From assembly GCA_019671135.1 (NCBI GenBank), contig JAHRHY010000010.1, positions 930,001 through 994,000 on the forward strand: DNA of 64,000 nucleotides. The letters run 5' to 3'. Positions within the stretch are counted from its first letter, which is position 1. Every line of letters starts with the position of its first letter. The notes under the pieces were generated by a model. The model searched no databases, was not told where the DNA came from, and saw only the letters and a list, made by a program, of their open reading frames with translations. The translations under genes and the position numbers were made by a program. Shown here in pieces: positions 26,542 through 38,589 of the stretch. The DNA comes from Linnemannia hyalina. Lineage: Eukaryota > Mortierellomycota > Mortierellomycetes > Mortierellales > Mortierellaceae.

Positions 26542-27158
26542 TGTTGGTGGTTGGTTTGGTTATAGTTGAAAGAGAGAGTCGAGACCCTTTGTCGTGCGGT
26601 CTTTGTGTAAGAGTGCTGGGAGAAATTATGCATTGGTACCTTGTTTGTTTATGCTTGAGCCCTGCCAAAGTGACTGCCTTTAACAATTATCAAATCATTT
26701 TTTTTTCGGCTCCACAGGTCCGCTCGCAGTCGAGGTGTCGATGCACAACTGCTGAGTGGTCTACTGTTACTGCGATACATCGTTATCTCCACCTTCTTTT
26801 TCTTCTTCCTCCTCTCTTTTTTCTTCTCATCACCGCACCCTCCATCACCAACTGACTCCCTTCTCTCTCCCTGAACACCCCTTTCCTCTTCTCACATACC
26901 TACTTTGACTATCATGTGGTCAGAAGGCTGAATAACACATTCCTTCTCTTGTTTACGTCCTTTTCTCTTCCCTCATCCTAATTGCCTCAACCCTCAAACT
27001 CGGCACACCTTGCTTTTCTCTTCTTTTTATTGCTTATATATTTCTTAGCTTAGCCTTTCTCTCTCTCTCTCTCTCTCTCTTCCTTCACCAGCACTCTTCT
27101 GCTCTTTGTTTCACTCTCATTCCTCTCCACTACCCCATTTTTTTAAAAAAAAGAAGCA
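26542..27158. promoter_or_regulatory. Divergent promoter EFM7/ORT1
   Basis: A 617-bp interval between opposite start codons. The ORT1 half is strongly pyrimidine-rich and holds a CT dinucleotide run at 27059-27080. An A-run sits directly before the ORT1 ATG. Confidence 0.6.
27059..27080. repeat. (CT)n microsatellite
   Basis: About eleven CT units in the ORT1 leader or promoter. Confidence 0.9.
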
Positions 27159-28649
27159 ATGGCTCAGTCGTACAGTCCATTCCCCGAAGGCAAGCTGTCT
27201 GATCTGGCAACCACTGCCCAGGAATCCAAGGTCGTGATCTCGGAAAAGAGCGAGCAGTCGCTCAAAGACCTTGCCTTTGGTTCGGTAAGGCCTCTCCTCT
27301 TGGACAAAGACAACGAGAACTACAGGCAGTTGTCTGTCAATCATTCGATTTCGCCCATTGGAGTCTTATGACTCTAACTGTATATCTCCGTCCTTCTTTC
27401 AATTGGCTTACCAATTTAGATCGCGGGTGTGGCAGGCAAGTTTGTCGAGTTCCCCTTTGACACCGTCAAGGTCCGCCTCCAGACTCAACCTCTGGACCAC
27501 CCCATCTTCAAGGGTCCCTTCGATTGCTTCCGTCAGACAATCAGAAACGAGGGCTTCCTCGGCCTGTACAACGTAAGCAACAGGAGTTTGATCTTATCCC
27601 ACTCCAATGCGATCAGACCATCTACGCTTTTTTCGCACCCCCCCTGTCCAATCAGTCATGTCAGTGCGATGCTCAGCCCAAAATTAAAATAACTCATCGA
27701 GATTATCTCGTTTTCCGTCCATCCATCAAATAGGGCTTGTCATCTCCTCTTGTCGGTGCTATGCTCGAGAATGCCGTGCTCTTTGTCGGATACAGACGTG
27801 CTCAGGACATGTTGAGGGAATTCATTGCCATCCCCGATGCACACCATGCTACCCCAGGAGCTGAACCCGCCCCCCTCAGCATCCCCATGCTCTGCCTTTC
27901 TGGAGGTATCTCGGGCGTGTTTGCATCGATGGTCTTGACCCCTGTGGAGTTGGTCAAGTGCAAGTTGCAGGTCCAGCAGATAGGACATTTGTATACCAAG
28001 GCCAGCAAGACCGGACCTACTCCCAAGGCTCTTCACAGTGGTCCTCTCAGTGTGATCAAGCACATTTATACCCAGAATGGTCTCCGGGGGTTCTACCTCG
28101 GACACTTTCCCACTTTTCTCCGCGAGACTGGCGGTGGTGCTGCATGGTTTGGATCCTACGAGGCTGTCTGCCGCATGCTAATCGCCCGTGCCCAAGCAGT
28201 CGCGCCTGCCGGTAAAACGGTCACACAATCCGATCTGGCGGCTCCTCAGCTGATGATGGCTGGAGCGCTTGCGGGAATGGCTTACAACTTCATCCTCTTT
28301 CCCGCGGACTGTATCAAGAGTCAAATGCAGACACAGGATGTCCTCCGCAGCCAACGCGGTAGTGCCCCTGCGCCCTCGCTAGGCTTCTTGGCAACAGGAA
28401 AAGATATCTTCCGTTCCGAAGGTATCCGTGGTCTGTACCGTGGATGCGGCATCACCGTTGCTCGGTCTGCCCCCTCTAGCGCCATTATCTTTATGACATA
28501 CGTGAGTATTGGACCTTTTAGACCATTTTAGACCATTTTTTGGTAGGCACAATGACGAAGGAACCCACGCTTGTGTTGACACATGAACTAACCGATGGTT
28601 GTTATCTCTTGTCAACTTTTAGGAAATGCTCTCGCGTCGTTTCGCATAG
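27159..28649 (+). CDS. ORT1: Mitochondrial ornithine carrier (Ort1/Arg-13 type)
   Basis: Four exons (27159-27284, 27420-27572, 27734-28501, 28623-28649) encode 357 aa. It is a six-helix mitochondrial carrier with the three signature motifs PFDTVK (from residue 54), PVELVK and PADCIK. The first repeat reads [20 protein letters not shown], which is characteristic of yeast Ort1 and Neurospora Arg-13; these exchange ornithine for arginine or protons across the inner membrane and link arginine synthesis to the cytosol. A 40-residue N-terminal extension precedes the first helix. A loop between repeats 1 and 2 is rich in Ala and Pro. The last exon adds only eight codons (EMLSRRFA), as is usual for carriers ending with MTYE. 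Confidence 0.9.
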
Positions 28650-28891
28650 TCATTCATTCACGCATTCATCTATTCAAAATAAACCTGCATCTCATACCAT
28701 CTTATCTTCATCATTACCCCAGACTCTCGCGCCATCGTGTCAATTGATTTTATTCTCACGTACACGCTATCCTGTCGCGTTGTCAACGCCATTGAACCTA
28801 GCCCTCTTCCCCTGTTTTGTTAGTCTTCTTTTAGAATATCGGCCCCTGCAGGCACATCGAGAGAGCTGTTTTTGATGCGTTTTTATTCATT

Positions 28892-29695
28892 CTATGACTT
28901 TAACTCCAAAGCACTCTGCCATTCTTTCACCTTCATCAAAATTCTCTTCTCTTTCCTCTTCATCTAAGCAATCATCATAAAAGAGAATATGTCGCGTCAG
29001 TTTTCCTGGCCTTTTTTTTCTTCTTTTTTTTTCGTGTTCAACCGAAGATAGGAGAAGTCGCGTCGAAAGGTGGGGTTTTACCTGAGCATAGTCTTTATCG
29101 TGTTGATGATCGTATCCGAGCAAATGACAGATCCCGTGAGCGTAGAGGACGGGAAGACGATCTTCAATGGCGACATTGTGTTCCTGACACCATTTCTCGA
29201 CATATTTCATCGAGATGAATAAATCCCCCAGGTTCTTGTCGTCCTCGGACAGTGGTTCTGGAAGCTTCCCCGGTTTTATTGCCTACGACACCATGTTCGT
29301 GTACCGAGGAGGGGGGGAAAAGAAGTAAAAAGAAACAATTGGTGTCAGGAAACGAATTTTGGAGTTTTTTGCTCGATTGTGCAAAGATAGGCGTCGCAAA
29401 AAGATTGGGCAAATGAATGGAAAGAAACAATGCTTCAGCGAGAGGAGGGGTGTGTGTGCATGTGTATGTGTATGTGTAGAAGGACTACCTCGGCGAAGCG
29501 GAAGGAAAGGATGTCTGTAGACTTGTTCTTGCCACGGTACTGGTTGTTGAGATTTTTGACGGTGCGATTCCCCGAGAATGAGACACCGACATCCCAGCCC
29601 TTATACCCTGCTGCTGTCAACATCATCTCCAGTTGTGCCTTGACCTCTGGTCGACAGATCTTGTGAACCTTTTGTACATTCTTTAGAAGAATCAT
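28892..29695 (-). CDS. YbeY-type endoribonuclease (mitochondrial rRNA maturation)
   Basis: Three minus-strand exons (29695-29489, 29282-29082, 28963-28892) encode 159 aa. YbeY is a zinc metalloprotein needed for rRNA 3'-end maturation; eukaryotic copies act in mitochondria or plastids. The zinc motif HGxxHLLGYDH is complete (H118, H122, H128), and STDILSFRFAE is the usual second signature. The third exon was placed by frame: after CAG it continues MKRKEKRIL, which lines up with the KEKAVL helix that follows the zinc motif in human YBEY. The longest open frame over that exon is a different one and gives an acidic tail, so an ORF-only reading would mis-call the C-terminus. The start ATG gives a short N-terminus without a strong presequence. 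Confidence 0.88.
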
Positions 29696-30134
29696 TGTAA
29701 AGTGGAATGGATCGTGGAGGAGCAGGTGAATGCTCGGAGGAAAAAATGTGCGGAGGGATGAAAATGAGGTCCGGTTGTTTTGCTGACTTTTTATTTTTTA
29801 TTTCGCAAAGTTCGCTGGTTTGGTTTTGTGGTTGTTTTCAGTGATGAGCAGGGTCCGTGCATTTTTTTGCTAACCATGGAATGGTATTACGTCCTAAAGT
29901 CAAGGACACGCGCGATCTTCTTGGTCTCTACCGAATGCATGTCGTACGCCTCTGTATCGTAGAGAAGTGTTAGTTCGCAGTGAAGTGGGCGGATAAGAAA
30001 AGCGAAGGGGGTGTGGATCAGTGAGTGGGGTAGGAAAAGTTGTACGGCAATTGCAAAAAGATGTCGTGAGGTATTTTCTTTGCAGTCAATTCCTGGCATC
30101 GTGGTTCATTTGTCCAAGATGGTGTCCATTATGT
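29696..30134. other. Intergenic region CDK7-YbeY
   Basis: 439 nt between two minus-strand genes, holding the CDK7 3' flank and the YbeY promoter. No further feature is seen. Confidence 0.55.
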
Positions 30135-31859
30135 TCACGCACCGAAGGCTTCAGCTTTCCGCTTCAGCTTGGCATCCTCAGGCGTCTCACGGATGTGTTT
30201 TGGCAAGTTCTCCAGGGGCGTTGGTCTCGGCTTGTTGAAAAAGTAAGGATGCAACAATGCCTGTAGACGGGAGTGAAAAATAAAGCAATTAAATAAGCGA
30301 TAATTTCTTTCGATTTCTTCAGTTACATGGAATCAGGCATCGACTGAAACTTACTTCGCGTGCGGAGATTCTTCGGTTGGGGTCGTAGATCAACATGCTC
30401 TCCAAGAGTTCCAGAGTGTCCGCCCCAGCAGCGGTAAACAATAACTTCAGTGGCGTCTTCGGATACTGCTTGAACTGCATGTAGTTTGGAAGCGATTGCA
30501 CACCCTACAACGTCACATAATCAAGACAAACGGGTCAGAATCAAAAATCTTCAAAAGTCACTCTCTCTTTCAAGAGAACACAAATAATTTGATGCTTGTT
30601 CCTATCCATGTCATCCTTTAGTTTGATCCAAAAGTTATAGCCTACCGGCCAATCGCTCTCTGTGGGTGTTCCAAGGGCTCTGAACATTGTATCCAGTTGA
30701 TCCATGTCCGCGTTTCCAGGGAGATAGGGGTTTCGAAGCAACAGCTCTGCAAAGATGCACCCAACCGCCCAAATATCAATGCCGTATCCGTATTCCTTGG
30801 CGCCAAACAACAACTCAGGAGCACGATACCACCTATTATGCAGAAAGACAAGTATTGGCGTCAGTATATCAGGCCATTCAGGCTTCGCATTGCAGCAAAG
30901 ATGTGCACGCACGCCAATTTCAATGCCTGGCAATAAAAGGATCCCTTACCTAGTAACGACCTGTGCTGTCAACTGACGGCCGCGATCGCCAAAGTCTCGC
31001 GCCAAACCGAAATCAGCAATTTTGAGCTGTCCGTCCCGTCCCAACAACAAGTTGTTTGGCTTCATATCCTATTCGATATCAAGAGTTCGAAAGGAACATA
31101 TGTCAGACGATGTTGTCCATTTAGGTCAAACAAACGATAGGCCAGTAGGTGCTGATGTCTTACTCTATGAAGAACCCAGTTACGGTGGCAATGATCCAGT
31201 CCACGCAGAGTCATCAACATCCAGTGCTTGACATCTCCAGGCATAAAGAGGATACTCTTGTCTTTGATGATCATCTCCAGGTCGGATTCCAGGTACTCCA
31301 GCACCAGATTCAAGTTTGTCTTGTGAAAGTACACCTCCATCAGCTAATTCCCCTCCAAAAAAGATGCAAAGCGTTCGTTAATGAAAGGTCTCGCGTACAG
31401 AACCGCACGCATAAAACACATTATCCAAGTAGAAATAGTTTCTCGAACTCAAACTCACCTCGATCAAGTTAGGATGTCGAAGCTCCTGGAGGGTCTTGAC
31501 TTCACGGATGGCACTCATATCCAGACCATCCTTGAATTGTCCAATCTTGATCTTTTTGATAGCCACAGTTTTCTTGGTTGAGAGTTGTGTTCCTAGAAGA
31601 CGAATAGAGGTCCACAAGCAAAGAAAGGATCAATTTTCCACTCTCTTTGTTTCCAGCAGCGTTCTTGGCCAAGACATTCACTTCGACAAGTAATGCGTGT
31701 CCCAAGAACCAAAATCGCAAAGCTGATTTGCGTCATGAATGTCGTAGTCGTACCAAGGTAAACGACAGCATAGGCTCCCTCTCCGACCTTCCTGTCCTTT
31801 TTGTAGTCCCTGTAGAGGTCTGTGTTGTGCTGCTCCGCGTGGGTGCGAAGCGATGTCAT
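30135..31859 (-). CDS. CDK7/Kin28-type cyclin-dependent kinase of TFIIH
   Basis: Seven minus-strand exons (31859-31754, 31592-31459, 31343-31164, 31068-30950, 30832-30646, 30504-30355, 30260-30135) encode 333 aa. This is the kinase of the TFIIH CAK module that phosphorylates RNA polymerase II CTD Ser5 and activates cell-cycle CDKs. Visible features are the glycine loop GEGAYAVVY, the catalytic lysine K48 in VAIKKIK and HR-DMKPNN (Met replaces the usual Leu). DFG is at 159-161, the T-loop threonine T174 lies in [14 protein letters not shown], and [17 protein letters not shown] follows. CDK7-specific landmarks are [33 protein letters not shown] and [10 protein letters not shown]. The C-terminus is shorter than in metazoan CDK7. 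The gene is divergent from the ZNF277-like gene. Confidence 0.94.
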
Positions 31860-32195
31860 TGTTGGTGCTTTTCGTCGTTGATGGATGGGTCTTGTGAATG
31901 GAGAAGGGAAAGCACAAAGGAGAACAAGCTCAGAAGGCACAACGCTTGTTTAAACACTGTGTCTTTTCGGTGGCGCCAAAAGTCAAGCTTGCTTTCCCCG
32001 CACAGTCACATCGTCGTTTTGCTATAGCCCGTAAGTCACTCGATAGTCTGTTGGATCGAAGAAAAAGGCGGGACGAACTGACCATAAAAAAAAAGTTTTG
32101 TTCGACGACTTCCTTGCCCTTCCATTGACATTCTTGTTACTTTTACCTCTTCATTACCCTACCTCCCAACTCTTAATCAACACACTAATCACACC
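31860..32195. promoter_or_regulatory. Divergent promoter CDK7/ZNF277-like
   Basis: Only 336 bp separate the two start codons, so both promoters share this stretch. No TATA box is visible. The side next to 32196 is CT-rich. Confidence 0.6.
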
Positions 32196-34000
32196 ATGAG
32201 CAACGAAGGCGAGTGGACCACCGTCACCTCAAAGAACTCGACAACTCACAGAGCACAGCCTCCAAAGCCCGTTTCCTTTGCCTCCGTCACTGCTTCTGCA
32301 GCCTCGACTCCCAAGACCGACTTCTCGTCGCGTTCTGGTGGCAACGCTGGAGGCGCCTCTTCGACTGCAGGAAACAACAAATCCTACCACCATCACCACC
32401 ACAACAAGAAGCAGTCTTCCAAAAGGGATGCCTCCGCCGCCGTCTCTGCTGCTGGAGGTCAGGACCAGTCGACCCACAAGGCCCAGGCGTCAAAAACCAG
32501 CCGTTCTCGATCCAGCTCTTTCTCAAGCGACTCTGACTCCTCCCAATCCGACTACCCCTCCGGATCCGGTCGCCCTCCATACCACGCCGTCATCATGATC
32601 CACTGCCCCTTCCAGTCCTGCGATCTGACCGACCCTCTTACCGACTCGACCTCCCTTGTCGCTCACTTGAAGGAGGCCCACAAGGTTGCCTTTAAGAACA
32701 TCCACCATATGTTTATCCTCCTCGATCGGTACTTGACCCATTGGGCCGAGGAGATTGAGGCCAAGGGCCTTGAGAAGGTTGCCGTTAAGGCTGAGGAAGG
32801 CGACGAGTTCTTCACGATTGACCCTGCAGTCTCGGTGGCCGATCGCACCCTGCGCGACGAGATTCAGCGTGAGAAGTTGAACGAGATCCTGAAGGTCCAG
32901 GAGAAGGAGCGTAACGACGAAGCCAAACTCAAGAGAAAGTGTCTCTTCTGCAAGAACGTCTGCGATAACAGGTACCTTACGCGCTCCCGGTTTTCGATCT
33001 TACCCTGTTTTTAGTTCTGTGATTTACTACCTGCAGCTATTAACGATACTATATTATTTTGTTCTAGAACGATCTTGTTCAAGCATATGTTCGCCGAGCA
33101 CAACTTCAACATTGGTTTGCCCGACAACCTCGTCAATGTCAACGAGTATCTGGACATGCTGGAAGCCAAGCTGACTGGGTAAGCACTCGGATCAGATTTA
33201 ATATTCAATCTGTCAGCTTCGTTCGCCGCGGCCATTGCATCTTCATCAACAGATCCTGACTGTTCCTCTCATTTTAATTTGTGATTAGCCTCCAATGCTT
33301 GTACTGTGAGAAGACGTTCACATCACCGGCCGTCCTCAGGAAGCATATGCGCAAGAAGAAGCACTTCAAGATCAGTGCCCGCAACCGTCTCTACGACCAA
33401 TTCTACGTCATCAACTATCTGGAGCCCGGCAAGAACTGGGAGAACTTTGAGCATGACCGGTACGATTCTGATGACGACCGTCGCGATGATTCTTGGGCGG
33501 ATTGGGACGACGCGCTGGAAGAGGAGAAGACGAAATGTCTCTTTGAGAACGTGCACTTTTCGTCGGCACAGGCGACCCGCGAGCACATGAAGGAAGCCCA
33601 TGGATTTGATTTGGAGGGCGAACGACATGCGCTGGGACTGGACTTTTATCAGACCATCTCGCTGATCAACTATATCCGCCGACAGACCATGTTGGGAGTC
33701 TGCTTCTCTTGTCAAAAGAAGAAGCCTGAACAGCAGCAGGACGGTGACGATGAGGAGGATTGGTTGGTCAAGCATTTGAAGGAAGATGGGTGTGGCGCCA
33801 AGGCGCCAAGCAAGGAGGCTGATTTCTGGAAGGACGCTCAGTACCTGTTGCCCATGCTCGAGAACGACCCGCTATTGATGATTTTCGGAGAGGAAGAGTC
33901 AGATGATGGTAAAGATAACGGCGAGGGCTCGGATAGGTCTTCAATGTCGGACGATGATGGCGACGATGAGGATGATGATGACGACGAGATTATAATTTAA
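32196..34000 (+). CDS. ZNF277-type C2H2 zinc-finger protein
   Basis: Three exons (32196-32971, 33068-33178, 33289-34000) encode 532 aa. The N-terminus (about 130 residues) is disordered, with His and Ser runs. Then follow several C2H2 fingers spaced by helical linkers: CPFQSCDL..H..H, CLFCKNVCDNRTILFKHM..H, and CLYCEKTFTSPAVLRKHM..K.H, which is a classical finger. A more divergent one comes later (CLFENVHFSSAQATREHM..H). The order and linkers, including GLPDNLVNVNEYLD and the EPGKNWE stretch, correspond to the conserved ZNF277 family, whose human member binds ribosomal protein uS5 and is linked to replication and Polycomb biology. The C-terminus is very acidic (Asp/Glu runs). The fungal function is not established. 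Confidence 0.85.
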
Positions 34001-34207
34001 GGAGTCCGTCGCGCTCCAGAGACGCGGCGGTTCTTTTTTTCCCCTCTACATAGTTAACATAGTTTCATTTATGAAGGACACATAGAGTCTGCAGCCCTTT
34101 TTTGTAATCGCTTTGTACAACTTGATCTTTGAATCGATGCTAAAAGGTGAATGCGGAGCAAATTTGTATTGAGCGCTGCTGTTGAACGAAATAATAGGGA
34201 TAGATAT

Positions 34208-35798
34208 TTATTCCTGCTTGGATCTGGAGTCCTGGCGCTTAGGAATCTTGGGCGATGAGGTCTTTGGCTTGAGGACTGGTGGTGGTGGTGGATCTGCCAA
34301 TGACTGCAGCACAAATGCGGATGATGCCTATTAAAATCCACGAAAGATTCACGACCAAAGTATCATGTTAATATCCATCCTCTCACCAAACACCACTGAG
34401 CAAAGCAAAACAAAGCAAAACAAAGGCCCTAAATACCTGTGCAAGTCCATAGATGGCGACACCGATGATTGGAATACTGCATCCGACATAGAACACAACG
34501 CCGAATCCCAAAAGAACACTCTTGCGGTAATTGAACCACTTTCGCTTCTGGTAGTGGCTCATCCCGATCCTAATAAAGTACGGGTCAAGCAACTCACGGG
34601 TCAAGGCGCGGCATCCAAAGAAGCCCTTGAGCGCGAAAATCGACACACTTCTTGGCAAGAAGAACGAGCCCGCTCCAAAGACAATAGCTAAGGGTTTGGA
34701 TCCGATGGACTGAATGGTTGACAGGAACGAGGCAACTGGGAATGCGAGGGGTCCAATGATGGGTAACCAGGAGAGGACCAAAAAGAGGAGAGCCCACTTG
34801 AGACGTTTCCAGGACCGACGGACATATCTCCACATCTCGCTCCAGTGATGAACCTTGTACGGGTATGCCAATAAAGCGGGGGCAAAGAGTCCTCGGTGGT
34901 CCATGACATAAATCGAGGGTGAGTTGGGGTCGACTGCAACGGGATTCCTGGCCTGTTCTGCTTTAGCGTGTTCGTGTTCCTGCATCAATAGGTGATCCGA
35001 GTAGATCAGTCCGTCAACAAAGATATCATCCAGAGGTTGCGGGTACATGTACCGAAGGAAGAGTAGTCCAAGCAGCGGGATCGAACTCATGAGCTCGTGT
35101 GCCTTGTTCGAGAAAATCTCCAAACCACGTTGCGATTCAGACGTGTCGGTGTCCATGGCCAGACTTAGGACGCGCATCAGACTACCAATGGCCGCGACAG
35201 GCAAGAAGAACAAGATCTGCGTTACCAGGTGCGCAACGAGTGTGAAAAGAAGCAACCGGAACAGGGTCTTGTAGAGCCGCCCATTCCTAAAGTCAGGGTT
35301 GGTAAGCGCAATAAAGCACCCCTGCAACGCCAACCTCACACCCTTGGTAAACTCCTTGGGCTGAATCGGCATCCGCAACTTGTATGTCGTCACCGGTTTG
35401 CTCCCACCTTGGCTTCCAGGCTGCGTCTGTTGATGTGGGAGAACACCCTGGATGTTTTGAACTTTGGACTTGCCGCTGGTGTGGAAGGCGCCGATGGTGT
35501 CTGGGAAGTCGCTTTGGTGCGCTAGTTCGGGCTCTTGTTCTTCTGGTTCCGGCTCGTCTTCATCGGCATCCAGGTCAGAGGCATCGCCAATGTCAGGTCT
35601 GACCCCGACACGGACGCGCGATGGCGGCGGGTACTGGAGAGGGTTGTAGTCGTCGGGGAGTGCGAGCTTAGTTGAGGATGCAGTGGATGCAGTTGATGAG
35701 GAGCGATGCGGGCTGTTGGTCAGAGGTGAGGTTGGTGAGGTTGGTGAGGGTGGGCCGGAGGGACGACGCCGGGAGTATGGCGGTGGTTCTGTCTGCAT
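34208..35798 (-). CDS. EI24-like multi-pass membrane protein
   Basis: Two minus-strand exons (35798-34437, 34327-34208) encode 493 aa. The first ~150 residues are disordered (Pro/Ser/Thr-rich, then Asp/Glu-rich). The rest holds about six hydrophobic helices, including LFRLLLFTLVAHLVTQILFF, the WALLFLVLSWLPIIGPLAFP pair and KSVLLGFGVVFYVGCSIPII. The W-rich linker HHWSEMWRYVRRSWKRLKW and the glycine/proline-containing hairpin resemble the EI24/CysZ-type membrane fold found in fungal UsgS-like proteins. This assignment rests on pattern alone and is moderate at best. The C-terminal exon adds a cytosolic proline run and a basic tail. Confidence 0.6.
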
Positions 35799-36328
35799 GG
35801 TTCCTCTTGGCTTTTTTTCTGCTGGTGGGGTTTTGTTGTGATGGGTTGGTGGGTCTTGGCGAGGATAGGCTATGGGTATTTATATTAAACGAGGTGATGA
35901 CATCAACTTTATTTTGTGCTTACAGTATCGCGTGCCATGACAAACAAGCGGCCTGTGCCAATAACAAGAATGCCAAGCTGCACAACGGGCTCACTCAACT
36001 CACACTGCAAGAGAGGAGACCGCATCCATTCGCCAAGAATTGGATTAGGATTGACACTTTAGAGAGTAAAAGAGTGAGCATCGACCATAAACGACAGCCA
36101 GGCGGGGAACAGTTACAACTCTCCCAATGTCACTCGAATAATACATCGTTCTCGTCCTCCGACACTCCCTTCACCCACAATCGAGGCCGACGCCAATGAT
36201 TACAACAAGAACATTTTATACTTATGTTCTATGGAGGGAATAACTAATGTACAAGGTTATGGACAGGGGGAGAGAGGTCTCAAATAACAGTTTCGTCGAG
36301 ATCAAAAAAGGAATAATTGAAACACACA
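35799..36328. other. Intergenic region SLC35F5-like to EI24-like
   Basis: 530 nt between the 3' end of the SLC35F5-like gene and the start of the EI24-like gene, both on the minus strand. No gene is visible. Confidence 0.55.
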
Positions 36329-38589
36329 CTATGAAGAACGAGAGCGGAGGAGAGGTTGCATCTCGTCAGCAACAGCGGATTGTGATGTTGATAATGAAGA
36401 AAAGGCAGTACCAACTCCAGCGTCGTCATCATCCTGCTCCACAACGGCCTCACTCGTCCTCTCACTCAACACTGCTCCGTTCACGCCGAAGAATCCTGCA
36501 AGCACAAGTCCTGCTCCGATCCAGTATCCCACGCCAAGAACGCGACCGTAGCCAATAATATCTCCCAGCAATGCCAATGGGATTGTCATTGACAATCCTA
36601 GCGTGACCACCAATGGAGATGTCATGAGCATACTCAACAGCCACAGGTAATCCGATCTATTGGAATACAAAAGGCACAGACATTTTTGTTAGTGAGCATT
36701 TGGACACATGTATGTTAACATCACGCGAGAATCATCAAACAACAAGAACTGTCAAGACTTACACAAATGTCCCGACAAAGGCATTGATGCCAATCATCCA
36801 AATGATCCTGGTGTCATGCGGCAACTCGAATGGCTCGGCCCCCGTCCAGTGCAGGATACCAAAGATTGGCCACAGCAGCAAGATGTTGAACAGACCAACA
36901 AATCCGAAAAAGAGTGAAAAGTTGACGCGACTCTCGTTCTGGATCTTGACCTTGAGGAGGACCGTGTAGCATCCATAGAATAACGCCGACAACAGCGCCA
37001 GAATGTCGCCAAACAACGGCGCCTTGGGCGCAGACGGCTCCATACTTGGACTGCCACGATCATACTCGCTCACAAGCGCGACTCCGAGAAGACTTCCAGA
37101 GACAGCAATCAGCTTGACGGGGCTGAAGGCTTCGATCTTCAGGAACGATCCAATTGCGAGTGTAAAGAATCCTGACATGGATGCGAGGATGGTTGAGCTA
37201 GCCACAGTTGTATAGGCCAGGGAGGCATTGGTGGCCCAGTTGGCGGCAAACCAGAGGATGCAGAAAGAGAGGCTGAGTTGTGCAATCTCCCAGTGTGTCA
37301 ATGGCTTGTCGTTCTCTGCGATTGATGGTGTTCCTGTTGATCCTTGCTCCAGCAGTGAATCGATTCCTCCTGTTGGAACATCCGTTGCTGTTGTTGTAGT
37401 CTCGGTGAGTACGCTCTTGCTGATAGTTGGTTCGATCGATTTGGTGTGAAAGTAAAGATGAAAAAAATCAGAGATGTGGAAGTGTTAGTGTTTGTATGTC
37501 TGTGTCAATGCGAGAGTGAACGAATGGACCTGTTGTGCAACGCCATCTCGGTTTGAAAGTGCCACGTGCAGGCTCAGACCCGTATACATCTTGAATCCGC
37601 CCATGGAAGAAGAGAGAGCCCTCTTTCCAGAGGTAGAAAAAAAGGTACAGTATGATAAAACTTACCCATTGGATCTGGATGTCCCTGAACACACCCGACG
37701 GCAGTGTCTGTAGAGAGGGCCGAGGAGGTAGAGCGAGAAGCTTGCGGTGTTGACGTAGGTGACGAAAAACGGCTTGTTGTATTTTTGTCCAGCAAAGATG
37801 TTCTATTATCACGAAATGTCCAGGCGGGTCCGAAGATGTAAGGAAGCAAAGACGATAGGAGGAAGAGGGTGTGAGAAAGGAGAAGAAAAAAAAAAGGAAG
37901 TGAGCAAGACGACGGCAGGATGGCGTATGTGGGCTGGTTGGGATAGAGCGTTCGTTGTCATTGTGCCATCACAAGGAGCACAGGTGCAGCACACATGAAC
38001 ACAGGTAGGGTGACCCCAAATTGAAAATGATCCGCACAGACACCCAAGGGAAAGGCGAGGGAAAGAGAAAGAGGGGGTTGGGGGGCGAAATATTAAAGAA
38101 CATCGAACGGAGCACTCACTTCACACATTACACTTCCTTGAATGGCAAAGAAAAGAGAAAAGGTGAAAAGTAACCCTAGTATCGCCCCTCTCTTTCAAGG
38201 CCCTGTCACTGTCTTTGCTTCCCCCCCCCTCTCTCTCTCTCCATTGTCCGTCCCTATCGTCCTCAGCTGTTTTTTGTCGTCTGTGTCCTGTTCACTCCTG
38301 ACCTTTCTTACCCTTTGGTCCTCTGTCCTTCCCTCCCTACTCGCTTCTTCTTCTGCTCACTTGACATGGGCGTGATCCCACCGAATGTCCTTCCCCCTCC
38401 CCCCCTAATGCCGAATGTGCGAAATGGCAAAGAGGGGCGACTAAGGGGGTTAGTCTTGTCAGGTCGTGAAAAACGATGACTTACATTCATGAGGAAGCTG
38501 GACGAGACCCAGATGCAGACGACCGAGAGGAGAGCCAAGATTCCGATAGTGTACCGGGTCGCCCCTTGTGCGTCCCCAATTGATCCCAT
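36329..38589 (-). CDS. SLC35F5-type (Yml018c/Thi74) drug/metabolite transporter
   Basis: Four minus-strand exons (38589-38485, 37802-37666, 37419-36763, 36656-36329) encode 408 aa. It is a ten-helix EamA/DMT-type membrane protein. The family signature FLMNNIFAGQKYNKPFFVTY spans the first exon junction, and later helices (ILWFAANWATNASLAYTTVA, FYGCYTVLLKVKIQNESRVN) match the SLC35F5/Yml018c family, which sits in vacuolar or endosomal membranes and has no settled substrate. A hydrophilic Thr/Ser/Gly-rich insert of about 45 residues follows exon 2. The tail ends in an acidic stretch and QPLLRSRSS, with a dileucine-type sorting signal. Intron 1 is long (about 680 nt). Confidence 0.87.
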
